A DNA stretch of 12,894 nt from Treponema sp. UBA1233 (lineage in GTDB: Bacteria > Spirochaetota > Spirochaetia > Treponematales > Treponemataceae), in assembly GCA_002309305.1 (NCBI GenBank), contig DBWR01000001.1, positions 1-12,894 on the forward strand, given 5' to 3'. Both the position numbers and the translations under genes were made by a program. Shown piece by piece: positions 1-6,547 of the stretch. Every line of letters starts with the position of its first letter. Positions within the stretch are counted from its first letter, which is position 1. The notes beneath the pieces were generated by a model. The model had not been told where the DNA came from, searched no databases, and saw only the letters and a program-made list of their open reading frames with translations.

Positions 1-300
1 GTTGCGGTAATCAAAAAGAACAGCTGGAAGGTTCCTTCAATTTATGCTGAACTTATCAGACGTGGTGCAGACCCCAAAAACGTATATTCTACATTCAACA
101 TGGGAATAGGTTTTGTGCTTGCTGTAAGCAAAAAGGATGCCCCAGAGGTTCTTAAGATGTTCAACAAGAATGCAAAGAAATACCACAAGGCCGGAATCCC
201 CGACATGGTTGCCTACGAAATCGGACGTGTTGGACATACCGACAAAGTGATAAAGGGAGAGTTCAAGGGCAATAAGGAAATGACCCGCTTTGAGGACTAG
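1..300 (+). CDS. purM: Phosphoribosylformylglycinamidine cyclo-ligase (AIR synthetase), C-terminal part
   Basis: The frame is open from base 1 to a TAG at 298-300 and gives the last 99 residues; the 5' end lies outside the window. PurM closes the imidazole ring of FGAM using ATP to make AIR in cytosolic de novo purine synthesis. The fragment has the family's C-terminal signature: SW-VPSIYAELI, a short spacer, then TFNMGIGFVLAV (residues about 31-42), then a helix and a final strand around YEIGRVG. The catalytic and ATP-binding N-terminal half is not visible. The next gene is convergent with 19 bp between stop codons, and I see no clear terminator there. The identification rests on this C-terminal motif alone but the match is characteristic. 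Confidence 0.8.
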   Translation, partial: VAVIKKNSWKVPSIYAELIRRGADPKNVYSTFNMGIGFVLAVSKKDAPEVLKMFNKNAKKYHKAGIPDMVAYEIGRVGHTDKVIKGEFKGNKEMTRFED

Positions 301-319
301 GACATCAGCCTGACAGGAT

Positions 320-1483
320 TCATTTTCCTGCAAAAAGCCAACCGATGTTCTGAGTTTTCAGGTTGAATTCACTCATACATGCGTCATCGGCATCTGCCTT
401 GTAAATCTTGGTGGTGTTGATGACGTAATAATTTTTTCCCTCGGTAAACGGCAGGAATATGCTTTGGCTTGCAAACTGATAGTCGTTTAAAGTAAAGGTG
501 TATGTTTCCTTTTTGTTTGAATTGATGTTTTCACTCGCTTCTGCCGTAAGGGCCGCAATTCTGTTTGTTCCAAAATATGCGTTTCTTGAGGATGCGTCTC
601 CGTTTATTATCAGAGCCTCTTTAATCCGCAGTTTTCCGTTGCGCTTTGTCCATGCAGTGTCCGTCTTAAAGCTGAACGCAAGCGTAATGAAATTTTCCTC
701 AGCATTTTCCTTATAGCATGTGTTTGGATCCCCGTCGAATGCAGAAAGAATTGAATAGCGCAGGGGTGCATTTGAATCGACCAGAAAATCGGATGCAGAT
801 ATGGTCAGTATGAATTTGTCGCTGGCAAAAACATTGGAGCCGCCGTTTGCATTGATCAGAGTGTATTGGGCGTTTTGCTTTGCGTAATAATGACCGTTTC
901 TGGTTTTTGGGGTAATTCGTGTAAGCCCATCCTTCATCATGCCTATTGCAACAGGAAGGGAAAAAGTTCCATGAACTATGGCCACATCATCATTTGCACT
1001 GAACAATAGAAAATCTGAATAGTATACGTTAAGTCCGTTTAGCCCCAGGTTCTGCCATTGTCCAAAAACATCAGACGCAATGTAAGAATAGTCATTTCCT
1101 TTTTTTTCGAGTATAACCTGAAGGATAGAAGTAACAGGTGAAGAAAGCCAATAGTATTCAGATTCAGACAGCTGACAGTCTTCCACTTTCCATTGCCCGG
1201 TAAGTCCAAGCTCGCTGGAAGTAACAAATACGCGGTAAAAGAGCCTGTCACCAATTCTCTGGGTGTATGTGGTATAATAAGAAAAATCGGTTCCAAGATT
1301 AAAAGTTCTTTTTGAGTTTTCCAGTAAAGCCGCACAATCCTGGACAAGTTCTTCCGTCTGTGAGTCAGAAAGCCTGTTGAGTTTAGCATAATTCAACGGA
1401 AGCATGTTCTTGAGCTCAGGCGAGGCCGCCCAAATGTTAAAGGTCCCCAGCAGAAAAAGAAAGATAATCCCAATACGTTTCAT
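320..1483 (-). CDS. Secreted protein with C-terminal discoidin-like (NADase-type glycan-binding) domain
   Basis: A 387-residue protein with a classical signal peptide: MKR, a hydrophobic stretch at about 4-18, and probable cleavage near A19/A20. There is no lipobox cysteine, so it is probably periplasmic or exported. Residues about 25-215 match no family I recognise; they include a YW-rich stretch and strands such as VAIVHGTFSLPVAIG (168-182). The C-terminal part (about 225-385) carries AFDGDPNTCY (248-257), INGDASSRNAYFGTNR (293-308) and DDACMSEF (366-373). These resemble the discoidin-like domain found in NADase-type glycan-binding proteins, so a carbohydrate- or surface-binding role is an inference. 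The start is supported by a GGGGG-type Shine-Dalgarno about 6 nt upstream of the ATG. The gene is monocistronic, convergent with purM and divergent from tRNA-Asn. Confidence 0.72.
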   Translation of the reverse strand: MKRIGIIFLFLLGTFNIWAASPELKNMLPLNYAKLNRLSDSQTEELVQDCAALLENSKRTFNLGTDFSYYTTYTQRIGDRLFYRVFVTSSELGLTGQWKVEDCQLSESEYYWLSSPVTSILQVILEKKGNDYSYIASDVFGQWQNLGLNGLNVYYSDFLLFSANDDVAIVHGTFSLPVAIGMMKDGLTRITPKTRNGHYYAKQNAQYTLINANGGSNVFASDKFILTISASDFLVDSNAPLRYSILSAFDGDPNTCYKENAEENFITLAFSFKTDTAWTKRNGKLRIKEALIINGDASSRNAYFGTNRIAALTAEASENINSNKKETYTFTLNDYQFASQSIFLPFTEGKNYYVINTTKIYKADADDACMSEFNLKTQNIGWLFAGK

Positions 1484-1515
1484 CCCATCCCCCTATGACA
1501 TTATAACATACAAAG

Positions 1516-1544
1516 ATTATACCAAGTTACAGCCCCCCATACAA
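1516..1544 (-). promoter_or_regulatory. Promoter of the secreted glycan-binding-type protein gene
   Basis: On the minus strand, TTGTAT (1539-1544) and TATAAT (1516-1521) are 17 bp apart. A second perfect TATAAT lies closer to the gene at 1500-1505 but has only a poor -35. The first pair would give a leader of about 25 nt with the G-rich ribosome-binding site. Use of one or both is not decided by sequence. Confidence 0.55.
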
Positions 1545-1579
1545 GGTGCGGATCCTCCCTCACATTTGAACAAAAGCTA

Positions 1580-1608
1580 TTGACATTTTTTCAGTTTTTC
1601 TATAATAT
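1580..1608 (+). promoter_or_regulatory. Promoter of tRNA-Asn
   Basis: A consensus TTGACA (1580-1585) is followed by an AT-rich -10 region. TATAAT at 1601-1606 has a 15-bp spacer, and the overlapping TAATAT at 1603-1608 has a 17-bp spacer. Either puts the transcription start about 12-15 nt before the tRNA 5' end, which suits a tRNA precursor. Confidence 0.72.
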
Positions 1609-1627
1609 ATATATACATTCACTTGAT

Positions 1628-1700
1628 GCTCCCTTAGCTCAGGTGGTAGAGCAACGGACTGTTAATCCGTGTGTCGCTGGTTCAAACCCAGCAGGGGGCG
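1628..1700 (+). tRNA. tRNA-Asn (GTT anticodon)
   Basis: All four arms fold. The 7-bp acceptor stem GCTCCCT/AGGGGGC has one T-G wobble. The D arm is GCTC/GAGC. The anticodon stem ACGGA/TCCGT has loop CTGTTAA, with anticodon GTT at 1661-1663. The T arm is GCTGG/CCAGC with loop TTCAAAC. The discriminator base is G (1700), normal for tRNA-Asn. CCA is not encoded and must be added enzymatically. A promoter lies upstream and a GAAA-loop terminator directly downstream, so it is a single-gene transcript. The last 18 bases are repeated at 1882-1899. Confidence 0.97.
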
Positions 1701-1706
1701 TAGTAG

Positions 1707-1735
1707 ACTCCTTAGAAATAGGGAGTTTTTTTATT
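1707..1735 (+). terminator. Intrinsic terminator of tRNA-Asn
   Basis: ACTCCTTA (1707-1714) pairs with TAGGGAGT (1719-1726) around a GAAA tetraloop; the stem has 8 pairs with one T-G wobble. A run of Ts follows. It begins 6 nt after the tRNA discriminator base. Confidence 0.85.
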
Positions 1736-1763
1736 TTAAAGGAATAAACAGAAGACAACAAAA

Positions 1764-1870
1764 CGCTGGGTTTGAAGCGACGGGAGCGCCGACCAGGTGG
1801 GAGGAAAAGGCTGCAGGGATGCAGCCGGAAGCGACCAAAGCCGGCCCGGAGATGGCAAACAGGAGGTTTG
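1764..1870. other. GC-rich structured module, copy A
   Basis: This stretch is clearly more GC-rich than its surroundings and contains three simple hairpins in order. H1 is CGCT/AGCG (1764-1779 region). H2 is GGCTGCA (1809-1815) with TGCAGCC (1820-1826) around GGGA. H3 is CAAAC/GTTTG around AGGAG (1856-1870). All three have counterparts in copy B at 1962-2068, H2 with swapped base pairs. It could be a non-coding RNA segment read through from the tRNA promoter, a REP- or MITE-like DNA repeat, or both. It is unlikely to be protein-coding. Confidence 0.6.
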
Positions 1871-1903
1871 ACAACGGAGGGCAAACCCAGCAGGGGGCGA
1901 AGC

Positions 1904-1930
1904 AACTCTCTAGAAATAGAGAGTTTTTTT
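1904..1930 (+). terminator. Second terminator-like hairpin, in repeat unit 2
   Basis: AACTCTCTA (1904-1912) pairs perfectly with TAGAGAGTT (1917-1925) around GAAA, and Ts continue to 1930. Two stem pairs differ from the unit 1 hairpin at 1707-1726 and pairing is kept: C-G becomes T-A, and T-G becomes C-G. It would stop any transcript that passes the first terminator. Confidence 0.78.
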
Positions 1931-1961
1931 AATTTAAAGCGATATCTAATAAACGATAGAG

Positions 1962-2068
1962 CGCTGGGTTTGAAGCGGAGGGAGCGCCGACCAAGTGGGA
2001 GGGAAAGATGCCAGGGAGGGCACCGACAGCGACCGGAGCCGGCCCGGAGATGGCAAACAGGAAGTTTG
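1962..2068. other. GC-rich structured module, copy B
   Basis: This is a diverged copy of 1764-1870. H2 is rebuilt as TGCC (2009-2012) with GGCA (2019-2022) around AGGGAG. Relative to copy A, three consecutive pairs are replaced by other complementary pairs, while one outer pair and the loop-closing pair are lost. H3 is CAAAC/GTTTG around AGGAA (2054-2068). The copy lacks the right-hand inverted-repeat end that copy A has at 1882-1891, so it appears truncated at about 2069. Confidence 0.58.
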
Positions 2069-2069
2069 G

Positions 2070-2264
2070 CAGATGTTCTTGCCTTGTATGAAAAAGATTT
2101 TGAAGTAAGAAAACTTTTGCCATCATCAATCGAGAAAATAATTGCAAAGTAAGGTATTCTGCTTTATGAGCAAAAATGAATTGACGGTGCAATGGCTAAA
2201 AAAAGCCAATGATGACTTAGTAAGTGCAACTGTACTTCTTCTAAAATGTGATTATAAAGGATGA
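2070..2264 (+). pseudogene. Truncated HEPN-domain protein remnant with an upstream ORF tail
   Basis: ATG at 2166 starts MSKNELTVQWLKKANDDLV and runs 32 codons to TGA at 2262-2264. The sequence looks like helix 1 of HEPN-domain proteins, the partners of minimal nucleotidyltransferases, which are usually over 100 residues long. The conserved R/H-x4-6-H region is missing. In the same frame after the stop, EIENSRHRQ weakly recalls the family's EIxCFHCQQ segment, which would fit a decayed gene. Just upstream, a frame from about 2070 to the TAA at 2150-2152 ends in YEKDFEVRKLLPSSIEKI. This could be the tail of the gene that once preceded it; I do not recognise it. The remnant abuts the truncated repeat unit and converges on the PAP2 gene. 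Confidence 0.5.
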
Positions 2265-2318
2265 GAAATTGAAAATTCCCGCCACAGACAAAAAAATCAA
2301 CTCACTCGCCTACAAACT

Positions 2319-3251
2319 TTACAGCTTGGCGGAATTTGAGATTTCCTTTCCATGTCGTTCTACTGCATTCAGAAAAACAGTAAATATTCCGGCTGTAAGA
2401 AGAGTCGTGTTCAATGTACCGAAACATACGTCTGACAGAAAATGATTCGTCATGTGCATACGATTGTATCCGCAGAGCAGAATAAAAACGCAAACGAAAA
2501 AGAATACTGTCAGATTGACACGAGGCTTCCTGGCACTTTCAATTTTCATGCAGTCCGTCAGCACAGGCAGGGAAAACAGGACACAGACTATTGACATGTG
2601 GCCACTGGGCCAGCTTTGATAAGAATCGTTTGTTCCTGCCTTGTTAGGAATCATCTGCCACCAATTTCGGAATTCGGAGACAGGATTTTCTAACGTCAAC
2701 AGATATTTGGGACGTGGACGGGAACCGACCTGCTTGAGCCACTGCATCATGGCATCCGCCGCAAAGGACGAGAGCCAAAGCGCCGCACCGACTGCAATGA
2801 GTTTGTCCGGGTCAGAATCATCCACGCATCGGACCACAACAAAAGGCACCCAGGAATACAAGATAGCCCAGACAAGCCAGCAGACAACAGAAAGCAGCGG
2901 AGAAGATTCTCCGGGTGTATATCCGAACAGCGGACGAACACCCTTTCCAAAGTACTCATTTGAGAAATAAACTGCCATAAACCAGCCAAATACTGCCAGA
3001 ATCAGGGCTAGCGGCTTGAATGAATCTCCTTTTTTCCTTAAGCCGACATAGAGGCACGCACCTCCAGCCGGGAACAGGGCATATGCAAAAAATGGACTGA
3101 ACGTGGCAAAATATGTACCGAGCTGTGTCTTATTGGCCACTACCATGCTGATATCAAAATCGAAGAATGAACCGATGATAATTCCAATAAGACAGAGAGC
3201 GATTATCGAATAAAAGCACATGGAAGGTACTGCAAGTATTCTTTTTTTCAT
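2319..3251 (-). CDS. PAP2-family membrane phosphatase
   Basis: A 310-residue integral membrane protein with the three-part phosphatase signature of the type 2 phosphatidic acid phosphatase family. The parts are K173-x6-R180-P181, P215-S-G-H218, and R264-x5-H270-x3-D274 with N263 in place of the usual S. H270 would be the nucleophile and H218 the acid/base. Hydrophobic segments lie near 12-30, 47-70, 80-97, 118-141, 150-168, 218-234, 247-262 and 278-295. The family removes phosphate from lipids such as phosphatidic acid or undecaprenyl diphosphate; the substrate here is not readable from sequence. AAGGAG sits 7 nt before the ATG. The gene starts 19 bp after the xylanase stop on the same strand, so it is probably last in that operon. 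I see no clear terminator after its stop. Confidence 0.88.
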   Translation of the reverse strand: MKKRILAVPSMCFYSIIALCLIGIIIGSFFDFDISMVVANKTQLGTYFATFSPFFAYALFPAGGACLYVGLRKKGDSFKPLALILAVFGWFMAVYFSNEYFGKGVRPLFGYTPGESSPLLSVVCWLVWAILYSWVPFVVVRCVDDSDPDKLIAVGAALWLSSFAADAMMQWLKQVGSRPRPKYLLTLENPVSEFRNWWQMIPNKAGTNDSYQSWPSGHMSIVCVLFSLPVLTDCMKIESARKPRVNLTVFFFVCVFILLCGYNRMHMTNHFLSDVCFGTLNTTLLTAGIFTVFLNAVERHGKEISNSAKL

Positions 3252-3270
3252 TTGCCACTCCTTATGTTTT

Positions 3271-4287
3271 TTATTTAAGTGTGTCTTTGATAGCCTGATA
3301 AAGAGGCTTTTTGTTCATGGCATTGTCATAAATGCAAGGGCTTCCATAGCCTGGGAAAGTTCCCGGTACCCAAGTATCCTTGTCGCTCAAGCCCCAAACA
3401 ATAAATGTTTTGACATTAGGCTCTGTTTTTGCAATGTCAACAAGCGCTGTGTAAATTTCAGTCTGCTTTTTGATTTCGTTTTCGTCATTTGCCTTTCTGT
3501 CCGGCATCCTTACGTCCACTTCGCTGAATGAAACGTCAATTCCAATGTCTGCATAGCGCTTTACGTTTGCACGAATCGCCTCTTTGTCAAATGGCAGGTC
3601 TGTTGCAAGATGAAGCTGCATTCCAACACCATCAATTGGGATTCCCTCATCAACAAATTTTTTAACAAGATTGAACATGGCATCTGCTTTTGCATTTCCA
3701 ATGTTTTCATTGTTGTATTCGTTCAGATAGAGCTTTGCATCAGGATCTGTGGCCCTGGCAGTCTTTAACGCATGAGCAATGTAATCCTCACCCATCAGTT
3801 TGTACCAGATGGTATTCCTGAAAGAACCGTCTTCCTCAAACATTTCGTTTACGACATCATAATAGGCGATTTTTCCCTTGTAACGTTCCATGATGGTTTT
3901 GATATGGTCTTCCATCATTGCAGTTGCTTCTTCCTTAGTCTCCATCCTGTTTATAAATGAAGCATTCTGATTATGCCAGAAGAGGGTATGGAATTTTACC
4001 GTGATTTTGTTTTCCTGTCCGAACTCTACAATCTTGTCCACATCATTCCAGTTCCAGAAATTCTGTTTGGGATGGATGTTTGCACATTTCATTGCATTTT
4101 CACTGACGATTACGCTTGAAAAATCCTTGATTCTTTCCTGTCCTTCAGGTGCATAAAAGTCGTTTCCCACTGCTGTTCCGATCTCAAGCTTGTGTTTTGC
4201 CGCAAGTTCGGGGATTGTTTTTTCTCCGCATGCGGTAAGTCCTAATAGAATTGCTCCGGCTGATAAAGCCAACAATAATTTTTTCAT
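3271..4287 (-). CDS. Lipoprotein endo-1,4-beta-xylanase, glycoside hydrolase family 10
   Basis: 338 residues; a single GH10 barrel with no carbohydrate-binding module. Residues 1-20 form a lipoprotein signal with lipobox LTAC, so C20 would be acylated and the enzyme membrane-anchored, facing the periplasm or the cell surface. Family landmarks are in order: ENAMK (63-67), HTLFWH (100-105), DVVNE with acid/base E148, NEYN (189-192), GVGMQLH (220-226), SEVDV with nucleophile E256, and the substrate-site tryptophans W298 and W306. It hydrolyses internal beta-1,4-xylosidic bonds in xylan or xylo-oligosaccharides. The small size and anchoring suggest work on soluble oligosaccharides at the cell, which is an inference. 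GAGGAG precedes the ATG. It sits 14 bp after the sensor gene and 19 bp before the PAP2 gene. Confidence 0.95.
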   Translation of the reverse strand: MKKLLLALSAGAILLGLTACGEKTIPELAAKHKLEIGTAVGNDFYAPEGQERIKDFSSVIVSENAMKCANIHPKQNFWNWNDVDKIVEFGQENKITVKFHTLFWHNQNASFINRMETKEEATAMMEDHIKTIMERYKGKIAYYDVVNEMFEEDGSFRNTIWYKLMGEDYIAHALKTARATDPDAKLYLNEYNNENIGNAKADAMFNLVKKFVDEGIPIDGVGMQLHLATDLPFDKEAIRANVKRYADIGIDVSFSEVDVRMPDRKANDENEIKKQTEIYTALVDIAKTEPNVKTFIVWGLSDKDTWVPGTFPGYGSPCIYDNAMNKKPLYQAIKDTLK

Positions 4288-4301
4288 AAAAACTCCTCTG
4301 T

Positions 4302-5714
4302 TTATTTATCTTGTTTTATATTAGTATACTCAAGCATTTTTATCAATGACTGATAAAGGCTTTCAACTTCATCTCCGCTATGAATGTCCAGGTTTTGTAG
4401 TTTTTCAAAATCTTTTGCAGATAAATTGGTTTTGTCCCGCATTGCTTCATTAGCCGCATGAGTAATGGAATTGAGTGGGTAAACGATGTTGTAATCGGCA
4501 AACCAGACCACAGTTGCAATTATCAAAATGATAAAACCCAGAAATAAAAATATCATCTTGGAGAAAAAGTCAGTTTTGTTTTTTTCAAGTATGGACATGT
4601 CGCTTACTGTAACAACATGGCAGACACATTCCTTGTTGTCATCGAATACAGGCGTGTAGCTTGTCATTGTAGTGCAGTTTGAATCCTTTGAAATTATTGG
4701 CCTGACATCTTTTCCCACGAGCAAGTCAGTCAGTATTGATTCAATTGATCTGTCAAATGGAATCATATCTCCAGGATTATTACCGGTTGCCTTTTCGGTA
4801 TCCAGGTCAAAAACAACATGACAACCGTCTTCGCTTATCTGGTAAACATGGATGTATTCAACATCAGAAACAGTACCGTAAATCAGCTGAAGCGCATCTT
4901 CTGTTGCAATATAACCTTTGGCAGTCTCACCCTTTTCTATAAAATCTTCGACACGGGAAGGATCTATGATTGAAGCAGCCTGTTTTCCTACATCTGCATT
5001 AATGCCTGTATATTTTTCGATTAAAGTATCCCTGTAGATGAAAAAACTGATGAGAGTTGCCCCTAAAGATAAAACAGAAAGAATCACGGCCAAAAGAAAA
5101 ATGATTTTTGAATGCAATGTGACATACCTGCATTGAACCTTTTTGATTTCTTCAAGTTCATCCGGTCCAAGAGGAGCCTGCTTCCACCTTCGTAAATGAA
5201 GGGAAAGACGAACCTGCTCTGGAATAAGGGTTATTATCAGTATTATTGTAAGGACTGAGACCGTTTTATCGCTCAGGTCATAAATAAAATCTGTAAAATA
5301 CTTGTCGATATTGAAATTTGAAAAAAGAATGGGAATGAGTCCGCCAAGGCCACCGCTTATCACGGACAGAATCAAGATGAAAATCAAAGTTTTCCAGAAT
5401 CGTTTTAATAGTCCCTTGTTGCAGAGATAAGTAGAAGCAATTGCAATGAGAATGTTGAGGGTGCCGTAATAGATGGAAGAAAAATCCGATAAGCCAATGA
5501 TAAGATGAGTTAAAAAAGCGACCAGAATGCCTGGAAGGTATCCTCCAATGACAGCGGCAAGAATGGTTCCCAAAGCATCAAGACTAAACGGAAGCTGCAG
5601 CAACATAGTGATTTTTGAAAGGAGAATGTTCGTTGCTACACAAATGATGATGAAGATTAAGATTCGGATCGGGTTGTGATTGGCTTTTTTTTCAGGTTCA
5701 CGGTTATTAGGCAT
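4302..5714 (-). CDS. Membrane sensor with ECF-S-like N-terminus, extracytoplasmic domain and HAMP, no output domain
   Basis: 470 residues. Residues 17-165 contain about five hydrophobic helices with LPFSLDALGTILAAVIGG (41-58) and LPGILVAFLTHLIIGL, resembling ECF transporter S-component folds used as sensory membrane domains. Another helix (204-227) leads to a probable extracytoplasmic domain (228-380) of the Cache/PAS-like kind, ending in SYTPVFDDN...HVVTVSDMS. A further helix follows (385-406), then a HAMP-like region (407-460) with YPLNSITHAANEA and GDEVESLYQSLIKML. The protein then stops 10 residues later. Relatives with this layout normally continue into HD-GYP, phosphatase or kinase modules; that is recalled, not computed. 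The ribosome-binding site is poor: GAGG lies about 13 nt before the ATG. Downstream genes in the unit are the xylanase and PAP2. Confidence 0.7.
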   Translation of the reverse strand: MPNNREPEKKANHNPIRILIFIIICVATNILLSKITMLLQLPFSLDALGTILAAVIGGYLPGILVAFLTHLIIGLSDFSSIYYGTLNILIAIASTYLCNKGLLKRFWKTLIFILILSVISGGLGGLIPILFSNFNIDKYFTDFIYDLSDKTVSVLTIILIITLIPEQVRLSLHLRRWKQAPLGPDELEEIKKVQCRYVTLHSKIIFLLAVILSVLSLGATLISFFIYRDTLIEKYTGINADVGKQAASIIDPSRVEDFIEKGETAKGYIATEDALQLIYGTVSDVEYIHVYQISEDGCHVVFDLDTEKATGNNPGDMIPFDRSIESILTDLLVGKDVRPIISKDSNCTTMTSYTPVFDDNKECVCHVVTVSDMSILEKNKTDFFSKMIFLFLGFIILIIATVVWFADYNIVYPLNSITHAANEAMRDKTNLSAKDFEKLQNLDIHSGDEVESLYQSLIKMLEYTNIKQDK

Positions 5715-5738
5715 TAGCTTTTACATTCCTCTGCCTAT

Positions 5739-5767
5739 ATTTTATAACCGTGATAATGGTCTGTCAA
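5739..5767 (-). promoter_or_regulatory. Promoter of the sensor-xylanase-PAP2 unit
   Basis: On the minus strand, TTGACA (5762-5767) and TAAAAT (5739-5744) are exactly 17 bp apart. The -35 overlaps the stop codon of the upstream ECF gene (5764-5766), so the unit can be transcribed on its own as well as by read-through. Confidence 0.72.
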
Positions 5768-6432
5768 GATTCGATTTTGCTGAGCTTTGATTTTTTGTTT
5801 TCTACCAGATAGATGCTTCCAAGAATTGCGGCAGTCAAAATCACGGCACCCACGATTTCCCAGAGGCCGTTTGTAAGAAGGGTTGCACCAAGAATCACAA
5901 GATATCCCTTGATGCCCGAAAGGCCTTCAACTGTAAATCCCATTTTGGAAAGAGTTTCAGTCATGCCGACAATCAAATCATTTGCATAGAAGATGTAGAT
6001 GGCACCCATTACGCAGACCGTGTTTGTAAGTGTTCCGAAAGCAGATGCAATTGTTCCGCTGATGACGCGCGGCATTTTAGGAATTGCATTGAACAGTTTG
6101 TTGATGAGGAAAGTGACCACCGGAATCATAAGGCGTGGTACGATGGAAACCATTGGGTTCAGGAAGAACGGGTTAGACCCGCCCCCGGAAATCACAGCCT
6201 GAATCAAACTTGTTACGCCAAAGATGAGTCCAACACCAAGACCCGGAATAAGTCCCGCAAGAATCGTTGCAAGAATTGCAGGGATGTGCATGATGGTGAT
6301 GGCAATAAAGCCGCCGATAGAAATGTATCCAAGATGAGTAAACATAAGGACAAGCGAAAGCGCCCCGAATATGCCCGTTACAGCAATCTTGTAGTTGAGC
6401 GAACGATTGACCTTTGGTTTTGCATTATTCAT
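5764..6432 (-). CDS. ECF transporter S component (substrate-binding membrane subunit)
   Basis: A 222-residue membrane protein with about six hydrophobic segments (about 15-33, 42-60, 62-82, 100-115, 125-150, 175-208). The stretch IAITIMHIPAILATILAGLI (43-62), followed by GLGVGLIFGVTSLIQAV (64-80) and NPMVSIVPRLMIP (92-104), is typical of the ECF S-component family. These proteins bind a vitamin or other small nutrient and dock on a shared energising module (EcfA/A'/T) encoded elsewhere; none of those genes is in the window. The substrate cannot be read from sequence. A pantothenate-type or uncharacterised subgroup is possible. AAGAGG lies 6 nt before the ATG. A good promoter gives a leader of only about 28 nt, so I see no riboswitch. 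The next gene begins 49 bp downstream and has its own promoter. Confidence 0.85.
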   Translation of the reverse strand: MNNAKPKVNRSLNYKIAVTGIFGALSLVLMFTHLGYISIGGFIAITIMHIPAILATILAGLIPGLGVGLIFGVTSLIQAVISGGGSNPFFLNPMVSIVPRLMIPVVTFLINKLFNAIPKMPRVISGTIASAFGTLTNTVCVMGAIYIFYANDLIVGMTETLSKMGFTVEGLSGIKGYLVILGATLLTNGLWEIVGAVILTAAILGSIYLVENKKSKLSKIES

Positions 6433-6467
6433 TTTATGCCTCTTAAATAGTATTTGAAAGTGCCTCT

Positions 6468-6495
6468 AGTATATACAAAAGCACAAAAAAATCAA
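6468..6495 (-). promoter_or_regulatory. Promoter of the ECF S-component gene
   Basis: On the minus strand, TTGATT (6490-6495) and TATACT (6468-6473) are separated by 16 bp. The predicted start is near 6461, leaving a short leader with AAGAGG as ribosome-binding site. Confidence 0.68.
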
Positions 6496-6547
6496 TTGGG
6501 GGGAGAAAATTAACCCCTTGGAGAAGCATTGCAAATATACCCCATAA

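Larger units (their letters stand above)
1683..2069 (+). repeat. Tandem repeat of about 198 bp that begins with the tRNA-Asn 3' end
   Basis: Unit 1 runs from 1683 to 1881 and unit 2 from 1882 to about 2069. Each has the same order: the 18-bp tRNA-Asn tail (1683-1700 and 1882-1899, identical), a GAAA-loop hairpin with T-tract, a diverged AT-rich spacer of about 30 bp, and a GC-rich module of about 107 bp. The period is 198-199 bp. The GC-rich module opens with GCTGGGTTTG (1765-1774, 1963-1972), the exact reverse complement of the tRNA-tail sequence CAAACCCAGC (1683-1692, 1882-1891). Thus 1765-1891 is bounded by 10-bp inverted repeats. Unit 2 stops short of its right end near a HEPN-like remnant. 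Confidence 0.88.

Noticed and set aside
1683..1899. attL/attR of an integrative element at tRNA-Asn
   Set aside because: The 18-bp duplication would fit, but less than 200 bp lie between the copies, there is no integrase, and hairpin and module are duplicated too. A tandem duplication explains more.
1639..1905. Minus-strand ORF antisense to tRNA-Asn (contains GFEPATHGL)
   Set aside because: This is the familiar spurious translation of the reverse strand of a tRNA gene.
1772..2152. Arg-rich ORF with two repeats of about 33 residues
   Set aside because: It simply translates the two GC-rich repeat copies. The differences between copies keep hairpin pairing and not amino acids, and there is no Shine-Dalgarno.
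4288..4302. Frameshift separating the sensor from a lost output domain
   Set aside because: The 14 bp after the stop hold the xylanase ribosome-binding site and the next frame is a complete xylanase, so no output domain remains locally.
6433..6470. Vitamin riboswitch before the ECF S-component gene
   Set aside because: The predicted leader is only about 28 nt, too short for any known riboswitch.
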